Positions 18,200 through 26,259 of a DNA stretch of 37,899 nucleotides are shown here, piece by piece; the stretch's first letter is position 1; every line of letters begins with the position of its first letter. The stretch is from assembly GCA_021768245.1 (NCBI GenBank), contig JAETNO010000028.1, positions 1 to 37,899 of the forward strand. Reading direction: 5' to 3'. The position numbers and the translations under genes were made by a program. The DNA comes from Bacteroidaceae bacterium (GTDB taxonomy: Bacteria; Bacteroidota; Bacteroidia; Bacteroidales; Muribaculaceae). A model generated the notes under the pieces. The model was not told where the DNA came from. It saw only the letters and a program-made list of their open reading frames with translations, and searched no databases.

Positions 18200-19498
18200 C
18201 TAAAGGTCGAAGAAGGTTTTGAAAGCACTGACCGTATAGGCATGGTCAGCGGTCGCCATAGTTTCCCTAACAGAATGCATCGCCCATATGGCCTCGCCCA
18301 TGTCGACGCCACGAAGGTCAATCTGGGAGGTGAGTATATTGCCAAGGGTCGAGCCTCCCGCCACATCGCTATGATTGACAAAATACTGATACGGCACCCC
18401 TGCCTTCTCACAGACCGTCCGGAACACGGCTGCGGAATCTGCATCGGTCATATATTTGCAATTAGCATTTATCTTAATGACCGGGCCGCCACCTACGACA
18501 GGGTGATTTGTCGGGTCATATTTCTCGGGATAGTTGGGATGGAAAGCATGGGCATTGTCGGCTGAAACCATAAACGACTTGCTGACAGCGCGAAGATAGT
18601 CCTCCTCCCCTCCGCCGAGACACATGACAATTCGACGCAGAATCTGCATCAGCACAGGCGATGCCGCGCCCTGCTTCGTACCCGAGCCGGTCTCCTCATT
18701 GTCGAATATCGCCATGACGCGTGTCTGCTCGGTCGATGATGTCTCGAGCAAGGCCGTCATAGCCCCATGGACCATAGAGAGGTCGTCAAGACGTCCGGAG
18801 GTCAAGAATTCTTCATTAAGACCCACGAGGGAAGCAGGTGTAGTATCAAAGAGCGAAAGGTCGAAATCAAGGATGTCGGACATTTCACATCCGAGGGCGT
18901 CAGCCACAGCACGGAGCAGCAGATTGTCCTTCTCTACCGCATCCTTGACAATAGCTATTACAGGCAGCATGTCCTTCTGCTTCGACAATGGGTTTCCTTC
19001 GTTGACAGCACGGTTGAAATGAATAGCAAGATGCGGGATGGTGAGCAGCGGACGGTCAAACTTCACTATCTCCGTCCGTGGATTCAGGGGGTCGTCACTT
19101 CTCAAGACCACGCGTCCCGCCAAGGAAAGCGGACGGTCAAACCAGGTGTAGAGTACAGGGCCGCCATACACCTCAACATTAAGACGCACGACACCCCCCT
19201 CGCCAAGCATCTCGGCTTTGGGTTTTATGCGGAAACACGGAGAATCGGAGTGAGCCGATATAATCCTGAATCCCGATGCCGGCCCCTGAGTGGAAAGCAC
19301 GAAAGCAAAAATAGCGCTCGAATTCTTCACCATATAATATTTACCCCCCGGAGTGAGGGTCCATGCCTCACGCGGGTCAAGGCATGTAAAACCATTATCG
19401 TCCAAATGACGCTTCACGGTTTTCACCGCGAGGAAATTGACCGGACTTTGGTCCAGGAACTCCATCAGGGAGCGTGCTGTAATTTTGATGTCTTCCAT
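18200..19498 (-). CDS. apeB: M18 family aminopeptidase
   Basis: A 432-residue cytosolic metallo-aminopeptidase that removes N-terminal residues from peptides, with acidic residues favoured in many M18 enzymes. Signature motifs are in place: SAHSDSP (H83, zinc ligand) near the start of the catalytic domain, IFDNEETGSGTKQGA with the acidic metal/base residues, SADNAHAFHPNYPEKYD, and VNHSDVAGGSTLGNI close to the C-terminus carrying the last zinc-binding His. The middle dimerisation domain lies between. Length matches the family (about 430). It stands alone on the minus strand between two plus-strand units and shares a terminator with the upstream neighbour. The symbol follows common bacterial naming for this family. 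Confidence 0.92.
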   Translation of the reverse strand: MEDIKITARSLMEFLDQSPVNFLAVKTVKRHLDDNGFTCLDPREAWTLTPGGKYYMVKNSSAIFAFVLSTQGPASGFRIISAHSDSPCFRIKPKAEMLGEGGVVRLNVEVYGGPVLYTWFDRPLSLAGRVVLRSDDPLNPRTEIVKFDRPLLTIPHLAIHFNRAVNEGNPLSKQKDMLPVIAIVKDAVEKDNLLLRAVADALGCEMSDILDFDLSLFDTTPASLVGLNEEFLTSGRLDDLSMVHGAMTALLETSSTEQTRVMAIFDNEETGSGTKQGAASPVLMQILRRIVMCLGGGEEDYLRAVSKSFMVSADNAHAFHPNYPEKYDPTNHPVVGGGPVIKINANCKYMTDADSAAVFRTVCEKAGVPYQYFVNHSDVAGGSTLGNILTSQIDLRGVDMGEAIWAMHSVRETMATADHAYTVSAFKTFFDL

Positions 19499-19598
19499 GA
19501 TAAATGCAGTTTTATTCGGGAGCCTAAAATTAGTTCATTATCCCGATAAACATATGATATTTAGAAAACAAAATTACATAAAATCCCTGAATTTTCAC

Positions 19599-19606
19599 TA
19601 CTTTTG
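19599..19606 (+). promoter_or_regulatory. Promoter -7 element for the GH31 gene
   Basis: TACTTTTG followed by CA matches TAnnTTTG and is 55 nt before the ATG. The leader then carries two imperfect tandem copies of TATATTAACCCACTGA (about 19622-19655), just before the start codon. Confidence 0.5.
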
Positions 19607-19661
19607 CAGCATTCACACATTATATATTAACCCACTGAATCATATATTAACCTACTGACCC

Positions 19662-21917
19662 ATGAAACTTCGCTTCCTTTTGGCGGCATCGCTCGCGACA
19701 GGAATCCTGACAGCGAACGCCGATACCCGCACCAACGGGGGTACGGCCTACCTTCTCAGCCAGTCGGTCGACGTTAGCCGCGACTTTGCTGACTTTACAA
19801 ATACATATTTCTTTGCCGATTCGCTTGCCGGATTCGACATGCAGACAGGCAAAGGGAAAATTCTGTGGAAACGCCGGCAGCTGATGCCGCGTCAGGCCTT
19901 CAACGCCAACACCTATCTCCATCAGCCACTGAAAAGCCTTGATTTTCCCGACACAGCCTACCCGCAGAACCCGGAGCTGGAATTCAGCATCGAACCGGTC
20001 AACGCCCGCACGGTAAGACTACGCATCCACACTTCGCCCATAGCCCCCGCTGACCCCGATTCCCTTTCGCCGATGCTTGCCGGCCCGGTCGGCAACGACC
20101 GCTCCCAATGGACTGTCACACGCAAAGGCAATGACATTGAATATTCCTCTCCCTATGGAAAACTGCGCATTGAAGCTGACCCATGGAGGATAGTCGTGCT
20201 CGATGCTGACGGGAATGAGCTCACCCGCAGCCGCACCTGGAGCGACAACGACTCAACCCAAATCAAAGTGCCCCCGTTCAGCTTCATAAAACGCGGCTCT
20301 GACAATTCCCGCTCAATCAACCCCGTGATGTCATTAACTCCGGGCGAGCGAATCTACGGACTCGGAGAAGGCCCCGGAGCGCTAAACAAAGTCGGACAGA
20401 AGCTGAATCTCTTCGTCACCGACCCACAGGGCCCCGAAAGCCCCGACATGTACAAACCCATTCCATTCTTCTTCAGCAATCTCGGATATGGAATGTTCAT
20501 CCACACGTCAGCCCCTCTGACAGCCGATGTAGGACAAAGCTATATCGGAGCCAACAAGCTCTTCATGGCCGATGAAGACATGGACATATTCCTCATGTGG
20601 GGGTCTCCGAAAGAGATACTCAGCGAATACACCGCCCTCTCAGGACGTCCGGAAATGCCTCCTCTATGGAGCTTCGGCACATGGATGAGCCGCATAAGCT
20701 ATTTCACGGAAGATGAGGGACGCGACATAGCAAAGAAACTACGCGAAAACCGCATTCCTTCCGATGTGATTCATTTCGACACCGGTTGGTTTGACGTCGA
20801 CTGGCAGTGTGACTATGAATTTTCACCCGAACGCTTCAGGAATCCGGAGAAAATGATAAAGGACCTCGGCAAACAGGGCTTCCACATCTGCCTGTGGCAA
20901 CTCCCATACTTCGTCCCCGGCAACAAATATTTTCCGGAACTTGTCGAGAAGGGACTCGCAGTGAAAAACGGACGCGGCACCCTCCCCTATGAAGACGCGG
21001 TGCTCGACTTCACCAATCTTGCGACAGTGAAATGGTATCAGGAAAAGCTCTCTTCCCTTCTCAAAATGGGAGTCGGAGCCATAAAGGTCGACTTCGGAGA
21101 AGCCGCACCTCTCGACGCCGTCTATGCCAACGGACGTACGGGCCTCTACGAGCACAACCTCTATCCGCTACGCTACAACAAGGCCGTGGCCGACATAACA
21201 CGCGAGGTCAAGGGAGAAAACATCATCTGGGCACGCTCCGCATGGGCCGGTTCCCAGCGCTACCCACTCCATTGGGGCGGCGATGCGGCGAGCACCAACA
21301 CGGGTATGCTCGGCACCATCCGTGCAGGCCTCTCGCTCGGAATGAGCGGATTCTGCTTCTGGAGCCACGACATGGGAGGGTTCGTGACCTCGACACCCGA
21401 GGAACTATATCGCCGATGGCTGCCGATGGGCTTCCTCACATCCCATACACGCGCCCACGGAGCTCCTCCTACCGAACCATGGCTTTATGAAAATCCGGAA
21501 TTCACCGACTACTTCCGTCGATGTGCGGAATTGAAATACTCTCTGATGCCCTACATCGAAGAGCAGGCTTCCACATGCGTGGCTAACGGCTGGCCTATGT
21601 TCCGTGCACTGTTGGTAGAATTTCCCGATGACCCGGGGGCATGGCTCGTTGAAGACCAGTATATGTTCGGCTCAGACATTCTCGTGGCCCCTATGCTCAA
21701 ATCCGGCAAATCACGTGACGTATACCTCCCTTCAGGTCAGGACTGGGTAGACTACCAGACCGGTAAGACCTACACCCCCGGCTGGAACAGAATCGCTGCC
21801 GACGGGCCTATCGAATGCGTCATAATGGTTCGTAAGGGAGCCACAATCCCTACTGTCGCACCCGCCCAATCGACCGCTGAAATCGACCGTTCGACCCTCA
21901 GAAAGAAAACATACTGA
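19662..21917 (+). CDS. Secreted GH31 alpha-xylosidase/alpha-glucosidase
   Basis: A 751-residue glycoside hydrolase with an N-terminal Sec signal peptide (cleavage near TANA-DT), so periplasmic or surface-exposed. After an N-terminal beta-sandwich with GERIYGLGEGPG, the (beta/alpha)8 barrel carries AIKVDFGEAAP with the nucleophile D477 and RYPLHWGGDAAST with the acid/base D541. The KVDFGE form, rather than WxDMNE, is the YicI-type seen in alpha-xylosidases. A C-terminal beta domain follows (VYLPSGQDWVDYQTG). It probably trims alpha-linked xylose or glucose from oligosaccharides. There is no SusC/SusD pair beside it, so it is not part of a visible polysaccharide utilisation locus. It is a monocistronic unit with its own terminator. 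Confidence 0.9.
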   Translation: MKLRFLLAASLATGILTANADTRTNGGTAYLLSQSVDVSRDFADFTNTYFFADSLAGFDMQTGKGKILWKRRQLMPRQAFNANTYLHQPLKSLDFPDTAYPQNPELEFSIEPVNARTVRLRIHTSPIAPADPDSLSPMLAGPVGNDRSQWTVTRKGNDIEYSSPYGKLRIEADPWRIVVLDADGNELTRSRTWSDNDSTQIKVPPFSFIKRGSDNSRSINPVMSLTPGERIYGLGEGPGALNKVGQKLNLFVTDPQGPESPDMYKPIPFFFSNLGYGMFIHTSAPLTADVGQSYIGANKLFMADEDMDIFLMWGSPKEILSEYTALSGRPEMPPLWSFGTWMSRISYFTEDEGRDIAKKLRENRIPSDVIHFDTGWFDVDWQCDYEFSPERFRNPEKMIKDLGKQGFHICLWQLPYFVPGNKYFPELVEKGLAVKNGRGTLPYEDAVLDFTNLATVKWYQEKLSSLLKMGVGAIKVDFGEAAPLDAVYANGRTGLYEHNLYPLRYNKAVADITREVKGENIIWARSAWAGSQRYPLHWGGDAASTNTGMLGTIRAGLSLGMSGFCFWSHDMGGFVTSTPEELYRRWLPMGFLTSHTRAHGAPPTEPWLYENPEFTDYFRRCAELKYSLMPYIEEQASTCVANGWPMFRALLVEFPDDPGAWLVEDQYMFGSDILVAPMLKSGKSRDVYLPSGQDWVDYQTGKTYTPGWNRIAADGPIECVIMVRKGATIPTVAPAQSTAEIDRSTLRKKTY

Positions 21918-21967
21918 TGCCACACCATATCATAGACATCACATACACATTAATATAAAGCAAAAAA

Positions 21968-22000
21968 TCCCTGTCGCACAAACCGCGACAGGGACTTTTT
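21968..22000 (+). terminator. Terminator after the GH31 gene
   Basis: TCCCTGTCGC (21968-21977) pairs with GCGACAGGGA (21985-21994), 7-nt loop, followed by CTTTTT. It also faces the convergent lipoprotein gene. Confidence 0.85.
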
Positions 22001-22039
22001 ACTTTGTAGATCGTTCTTAAAATGCCTAATCGATAAGTT

Positions 22040-22882
22040 TCAGAATCCATTATCGAAAAGCGACTTGATTTCGGGACGCAGATAAGCCTCCAGTTCATAG
22101 GGATAGACAGCCACGTCAATTGCCCCTAAAGAATACGGGCCGATTTCATAAGGGTCATAATGGAAATACAGTATATTGTTGGCGATATACGGGCGTCCGG
22201 GATAAGTCAGATTCGACACGAAGAAGCCCTCACGCTCAAGGCTGCCGACAGGAACGGAATACTGACGGGCCAAAGCCTCCACAATCACAGGCATAACCGA
22301 ATCAGCCGACACACCGGGAAGGAATATGTTGTCAGCATCAAGTACCATGGCTCTTCTGAAATCATATGTGAAAGGAATTATCGAGGTCATGGGATGTGCA
22401 CCTCCGAGATATGAAGAGTTGACGACACGATAGGTCACCATCTCCTCGTCGAGATCAAGCACCGAAGCAGTCGCGCTGTTGAAATAAGTCATGGAATCTG
22501 AAGGAAGGGAATCGACAGAAACCACCGAGGTCGCACCTTCAACTATACTTGTATCGGAAAGGAAACGCTTGACGGCATCAAGGATTGATGATGAGACAGT
22601 GTCGCCATACGCATAGCTCAACAGTGAGTCACGGAGCACGCCGAGGTCATTGTCCCCAAGCTTCTCAGGCCACTGCACCGAAGTGTAGATATCGAGGTAG
22701 ACAGTACCGTAGTCCGTGTCCACACGATAGTTCTTATCCGCGCTGACAATCTTCTGGTTAACTTCAAACTCAGTTATGGCAATTTCATCACTCCCGGCAG
22801 TGCCGTTTGAGCGAGAACCGCCGCAAGAAGCCACAAACAGACCGGCGGCTACGGATCCCAAAACAATAATACTATTCTTCAT
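22040..22882 (-). CDS. DUF3298/RsiV-like lipoprotein
   Basis: A 280-residue lipoprotein with lipobox VASC (lipidated C20). The C-terminal half holds the features of the DUF3298 (RsiV C-terminal) family: YLGGAHPMTSIIPFTYDF at about 159-176 and ILYFHYDPYEIGPYSLGAIDVAVY near the end. The N-terminal half fits the DUF4163-type partner domain. RsiV binds lysozyme and acts as an anti-sigma factor, but here there is no cytoplasmic anti-sigma part, only a lipid anchor, so a periplasmic or surface binding protein is more likely. Ligand unknown. It is a single gene on the minus strand. Confidence 0.85.
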   Translation of the reverse strand: MKNSIIVLGSVAAGLFVASCGGSRSNGTAGSDEIAITEFEVNQKIVSADKNYRVDTDYGTVYLDIYTSVQWPEKLGDNDLGVLRDSLLSYAYGDTVSSSILDAVKRFLSDTSIVEGATSVVSVDSLPSDSMTYFNSATASVLDLDEEMVTYRVVNSSYLGGAHPMTSIIPFTYDFRRAMVLDADNIFLPGVSADSVMPVIVEALARQYSVPVGSLEREGFFVSNLTYPGRPYIANNILYFHYDPYEIGPYSLGAIDVAVYPYELEAYLRPEIKSLFDNGF

Positions 22883-22975
22883 ATCTCTTCAAATTTTACC
22901 TATTTATTAATTATATGTCAGCTTTATAGTCACATGGCCTGACGGATATGGCCACAAGCATGGATAATCACCCGA

Positions 22976-22983
22976 CAAATGTA
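22976..22983 (-). promoter_or_regulatory. Promoter -7 element for the DUF3298 gene
   Basis: On the minus strand TACATTTG matches TAnnTTTG; a TTG lies 16 nt upstream, shorter than ideal. The 367-nt gap 22883-23249 otherwise holds only this and the divergent acpP promoter. Confidence 0.4.
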
Positions 22984-23164
22984 GCAATATTTGTCATTAC
23001 AAAATTAGAACGCACAAACACGTAACAAGTTTGTAACACCACAGAAAAATAATAATCCCCCAAAACAGGCCAATCTATCGGCGAAAAATGCCAAAACGGA
23101 GCTAAAACCAAGCCCAATTAACATCTTTATACTTTTAGCTTGTGTAAAGTTGTCAAAAAATTCT

Positions 23165-23172
23165 TAACTTTG
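23165..23172 (+). promoter_or_regulatory. acpP promoter -7 element
   Basis: TAACTTTG followed by CA matches TAnnTTTG and lies 77 nt before the acpP ATG, with TTG trinucleotides upstream but none at exactly 19-21 nt. Confidence 0.55.
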
Positions 23173-23249
23173 CACCGCGAATGTAAAAACTGTTTACTTC
23201 CGCCCCTAAAAAAGAAAGAAATTACTAATCAACTTACAATTTTAAAACT

Positions 23250-23489
23250 ATGTCTGAAATTGCATCACGAGTTAAAGCTATCATCGTTGATAAGCTCGGT
23301 GTTGACGAAAACGAAGTAACTGAAACCGCAGAATTCACTAAGGATCTTGGCGCAGACAGCCTCGACACCGTAGAACTCATCATGGAATTTGAGAAAGAAT
23401 TTGGCATCACTATTCCCGATGACCAGGCTGAGAAAATCTCTACCGTACAGAACGCCATCGAGTACATCGAAGCCAATACCCAGAAGTAA
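23250..23489 (+). CDS. acpP: Acyl carrier protein
   Basis: A 79-residue acidic protein that carries growing fatty acyl chains. The phosphopantetheine attachment site is S37 in DLGADSLDTVELIMEFEKEFGI, the canonical DSL motif. The remaining helices (VKAIIVDKLGV and AEKISTVQNAIEYIEAN) match the four-helix ACP fold and length. The gene precedes fabF by 234 nt, the usual pairing for fatty acid synthesis in Bacteroidetes. Confidence 0.97.
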   Translation: MSEIASRVKAIIVDKLGVDENEVTETAEFTKDLGADSLDTVELIMEFEKEFGITIPDDQAEKISTVQNAIEYIEANTQK

Positions 23490-23723
23490 AACCGGCGGCC
23501 GGACATCATTGTCTGCGCTCTGACCGAGCCAAAAAGGCTCCCCACGCCACTCATGGAAGCGCGGAGGAGCCTTCTTCTCAATTAAGCCCCGACCATAGGG
23601 CTTCCCCACAAAAAGCAATCGCTACGAGACAGCCGGACCGCCGCAACGCAAAGGGCCCGCCCGGGCGGACTCCACCGCAAGACGGCTCAAGACGGCAAGT
23701 CTCCAATATAATATTTTTTGCCA

Positions 23724-24992
23724 ATGGAATTAAAAAGAGTTGTGGTGACCGGCCTCGGCGCCATCACCCCTATAGGCAACGACGTCGAGACCACATGGAT
23801 CAACGCCGTAGCCGGTAAGAGCGGCGCCGCTCCCATCACCCATTTCGACGCATCGAAATTCAAGACCCAATTCGCCTGCGAGGTCAAGGGCTTCAATGCT
23901 AACGACCATTTTGACCGCAAGAAACTCCGTCAGCTCGACCTCTATGCACAGTATGCCATGGTTGCTGCCCGTCAGGCCGTGAGCGATTCCGGCATAGAGG
24001 AGGCATCCAACCTCGACCGCAACCGTGTAGGCGTGATAGTGGCAGCCGGAATCGGCGGCCTCCACACATTCGAGGAAGAAGCAGGCTACTATGCAGTCAA
24101 CGGCGCTGAACAGGGCCCGAAGTACAACCCCTTCTTCATCCCCAAGATGATTGCCGACATCGCGTCGGGACATATCTCGATGGAATATCACTTCCACGGC
24201 CCCAACTTCGGTGTGGTTTCAGCATGCGCATCGTCAAACAACGCGATAATCGACGCATTCAACCTCATCCGTCTCGGCAAGGCTGACGCGATAGTCACCG
24301 GAGGAGCCGAAGCGGCAATCTATCCCGCAGGCGTCGGAGGCTTCAATTCAATGCACGCACTCTCGACCCGCAACGACTCTCCCGAGACTGCATCACGTCC
24401 ATTCAGCGCATCGCGCGACGGTTTCGTGATGGGCGAAGGCTCGGTGGTCCTCATCCTCGAGGAGCTCGAGCACGCCAAAGCCCGTGGAGCCAAGATATAT
24501 GCCGAAGTCGCAGGCGGAGGCATGAGCGCCGATGCCTATCATCTTACCGCCACCCATCCCGAAGGCCTCGGTGCAATCCTTTCAATGCGCAACGCCCTTG
24601 ATGACGCAGGCATGAAGCCCGAGGACATCGACTATATCAACGTCCATGGAACCTCTACCCCCGTAGGCGATGTCTCCGAGGTTAAAGCCATCGTTGAAGT
24701 GTTCGGCGAACAGGCCCACAAGCTCAACATCAGCTCGACGAAATCCATGACAGGCCACCTTCTCGGTGCCACCGGAGCCCTCGAAGCCATGTTCTCCGTG
24801 CTCTCGTGCCAGAACGACATTGTGCCCCCGACAATCAACCATGAAGAGGGCGACAATGATGAAAACATCGACTACACCCTCAACTTCACCTTCAACAAGG
24901 CCGAGAAACGCCCTGTGCGCGCAGCCCTTTCTAATTCTTTCGGATTCGGCGGCCACAACGCAACGGTCATCGTGAAGAAATACGAGGAATAA
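23724..24992 (+). CDS. fabF: 3-oxoacyl-ACP synthase II
   Basis: A 422-residue thiolase-fold condensing enzyme that extends acyl-ACP with malonyl-ACP. Start ATG 23724 (MELKRVVVTGLGAITPIGND) gives the usual FabF N-terminus. The Cys-His-His triad is complete: C168 in VSACASSNN, H308 in NVHGTSTPVGD and H345 in SMTGHLLGATGA. The C-terminal NSFGFGGHNATVIVKK is also standard. It follows acpP after 234 GC-rich nt with a small GAGCC/GGCTC hairpin, and ends before a strong terminator. In Bacteroides, as I recall, rnc usually follows fabF; here it does not. Confidence 0.97.
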   Translation: MELKRVVVTGLGAITPIGNDVETTWINAVAGKSGAAPITHFDASKFKTQFACEVKGFNANDHFDRKKLRQLDLYAQYAMVAARQAVSDSGIEEASNLDRNRVGVIVAAGIGGLHTFEEEAGYYAVNGAEQGPKYNPFFIPKMIADIASGHISMEYHFHGPNFGVVSACASSNNAIIDAFNLIRLGKADAIVTGGAEAAIYPAGVGGFNSMHALSTRNDSPETASRPFSASRDGFVMGEGSVVLILEELEHAKARGAKIYAEVAGGGMSADAYHLTATHPEGLGAILSMRNALDDAGMKPEDIDYINVHGTSTPVGDVSEVKAIVEVFGEQAHKLNISSTKSMTGHLLGATGALEAMFSVLSCQNDIVPPTINHEEGDNDENIDYTLNFTFNKAEKRPVRAALSNSFGFGGHNATVIVKKYEE

Positions 24993-25025
24993 ACCTGAGA
25001 TTTCTCATCAACAGCCATATCCGGC

Positions 25026-25062
25026 GGAGGACGCGCACACAGATTTGCGCGTCCTCCTTTTT
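25026..25062 (+). terminator. Terminator after fabF
   Basis: GGAGGACGCGCA (25026-25037) pairs with TGCGCGTCCTCC (25046-25057), 8-nt loop, followed by TTTTT. Confidence 0.9.
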
Positions 25063-25193
25063 GTTGTCATGGATATCAAAATAAACGACACCACGGCTGT
25101 TTCCCCTCACTCCAAAACCGGAAACAGCCCGGAAGACGGCGATAAAAATTCTCGAGAAAAATTTAAACAGTTCCTAAAAAGATTGAAAATCGC

Positions 25194-25224
25194 TTGGTTA
25201 ACCGGGAATAAATTGTTAACTTTG
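25194..25224 (+). promoter_or_regulatory. Promoter of the rpmB-rpmG operon
   Basis: TTG at 25194-25196 and TAACTTTG at 25217-25224 are separated by 20 nt, a good fit to the Bacteroidetes promoter. The leader to rpmB is about 130 nt, long enough to hold a regulatory structure; I see small GC-rich complementarities (GGCGGCC...GACGCCG around 25298) but no known riboswitch or leader motif. Confidence 0.65.
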
Positions 25225-25360
25225 CAGCCGAGTTTTGTGGCACATCCTTGAAAAAGGGCTTTGAATGATGCACTTAGCCCCGATATGAGAGTTGAGATGG
25301 CGGCCACAAGACGCCGTGACTTAATTATTAGTAAAAACAAAGAGATAAAAACCAACAGCC

Positions 25361-25621
25361 ATGTCAAAAATTTGTCAGATCACAGGCAAGAAAGCAATGG
25401 TGGGCAACAACGTGTCGCACTCAAAGCGTCGCACCAAGCGCAAGTTTGATGTAAATCTCTTCAACAAGAAATTCTTCTGGGTTGAGGAGCAAGCATGGAT
25501 TACCCTCACCATTTCCGCCGCAGGCCTCCGCACCATCAACAAGAAGGGTCTCGACGCTGCTATCAAGGAAGCAGCCGCAAAGGGTTATATAACTGAAATC
25601 AAATACTTAGACATTTTATAA
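25361..25621 (+). CDS. rpmB: 50S ribosomal protein L28
   Basis: An 86-residue basic protein of the large subunit. MSKICQITGKKAMVGNNVSHSKRRTKRKFDVNL is the diagnostic N-terminal block (TGK..x.GN.VSHS...T.R.F..N), and WITLTISAAGLRTINKKGLDAAI the conserved C-terminal part. Only one Cys is present, so this is the zinc-free form. It is first in the L28-L33-DUF4295 operon; rpmG begins 4 nt after its stop. Confidence 0.97.
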   Translation: MSKICQITGKKAMVGNNVSHSKRRTKRKFDVNLFNKKFFWVEEQAWITLTISAAGLRTINKKGLDAAIKEAAAKGYITEIKYLDIL

Positions 25622-25625
25622 GAAG

Positions 25626-25814
25626 ATGGCAAAGAAAGCTAAAGGCAATCGCGTTCAGGTCATCCTCGAATGTACCGAACACAAGGCATCAGGCATGCCC
25701 GGTACTTCGCGTTATATCACTACCAAGAACCGCAAGAACACCACCGAACGCCTGGAGTTGAAAAAATACAACCCCATTCTCAAGAAAGTAACCGTTCACA
25801 AAGAAATTAAATAA
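25626..25814 (+). CDS. rpmG: 50S ribosomal protein L33
   Basis: A 62-residue basic protein; KGNRVQVILECTEHK...SRYITTKNRKNTTERLELKKYNPILKKVTVHKEIK is L33 throughout. It lacks the paired CxxC motifs of zinc-binding L33, so it is the C-minus type. It lies between rpmB and a DUF4295 gene with short gaps (4 and 11 nt). Confidence 0.97.
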   Translation: MAKKAKGNRVQVILECTEHKASGMPGTSRYITTKNRKNTTERLELKKYNPILKKVTVHKEIK

Positions 25815-25825
25815 TTCACTGACTC

Positions 25826-25975
25826 ATGGCAAAGAAAACCGTTGCATCTCTGCAAAAAGGCGAAGGCCGCACTTACAGCAAGGTCATCAAAGTCGTTAAG
25901 TCGGCGAAGACCGGTGCCTACACCTTCCAGGAACAGATGGTTCCCAACGACGCTGTAAAAGACGCCCTCAAATAA
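25826..25975 (+). CDS. DUF4295 small basic protein, ribosomal-operon-linked
   Basis: A 49-residue protein starting at ATG 25826 (MAKKTVASLQKGEGRTYSKV) and ending VKDALK. It matches the DUF4295 family, a Bacteroidetes-specific small basic protein nearly always directly after rpmG, suggesting a ribosome-associated role; that role is inferred. About 20% of residues are Lys. Next in line in Bacteroides is usually ftsY (from memory), which is not here; a terminator follows instead. Confidence 0.88.
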   Translation: MAKKTVASLQKGEGRTYSKVIKVVKSAKTGAYTFQEQMVPNDAVKDALK

Positions 25976-26042
25976 AATCATATCGGGCGAAAGTCCGGAA
26001 CAGACAGGTTAAAACCGCCTCTTCCGTACAATAAATAATCTC

Positions 26043-26081
26043 ACCGGAGCGACCTCATTTTTCGAGGTCGCTCCGGTTTTT
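26043..26081 (+). terminator. Terminator after the DUF4295 gene
   Basis: ACCGGAGCGACCTC (26043-26056) pairs with GAGGTCGCTCCGGT (26064-26077), loop ATTTTTC, followed by T residues. Confidence 0.9.
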
Positions 26082-26143
26082 ATGTTGTTGAGCATAATCC
26101 CTTGACACATTTGTCATACCCTCCCACTTTTTTAGCTGCAAAG

Positions 26144-26175
26144 TTTGTTTTTATCGGAATAATAGGTTAAATTCG
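26144..26175 (+). promoter_or_regulatory. Candidate promoter of the glycogen operon
   Basis: TTTG (26144-26147) and TAAATTCG (26168-26175, one base off TAnnTTTG) are 20 nt apart. The leader would be about 80 nt. Confidence 0.45.
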
Positions 26176-26259
26176 TGGATTAAAACAAGGAATATACCTT
26201 AAACAACGTCAATTCTAATATCATCTGACAGAAATCTAACAAACAAATATCACCCCTAC

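Noticed and set aside
18767..19549. Plus-strand ORF of 260 codons
   Set aside because: It lies antisense to the M18 aminopeptidase gene, has no recognisable domain or ribosome-binding site.
25045..25251. Plus-strand ORF of 68 codons before rpmB
   Set aside because: It spans the fabF terminator and the rpmB promoter and has no motif; it is chance reading through intergenic DNA.
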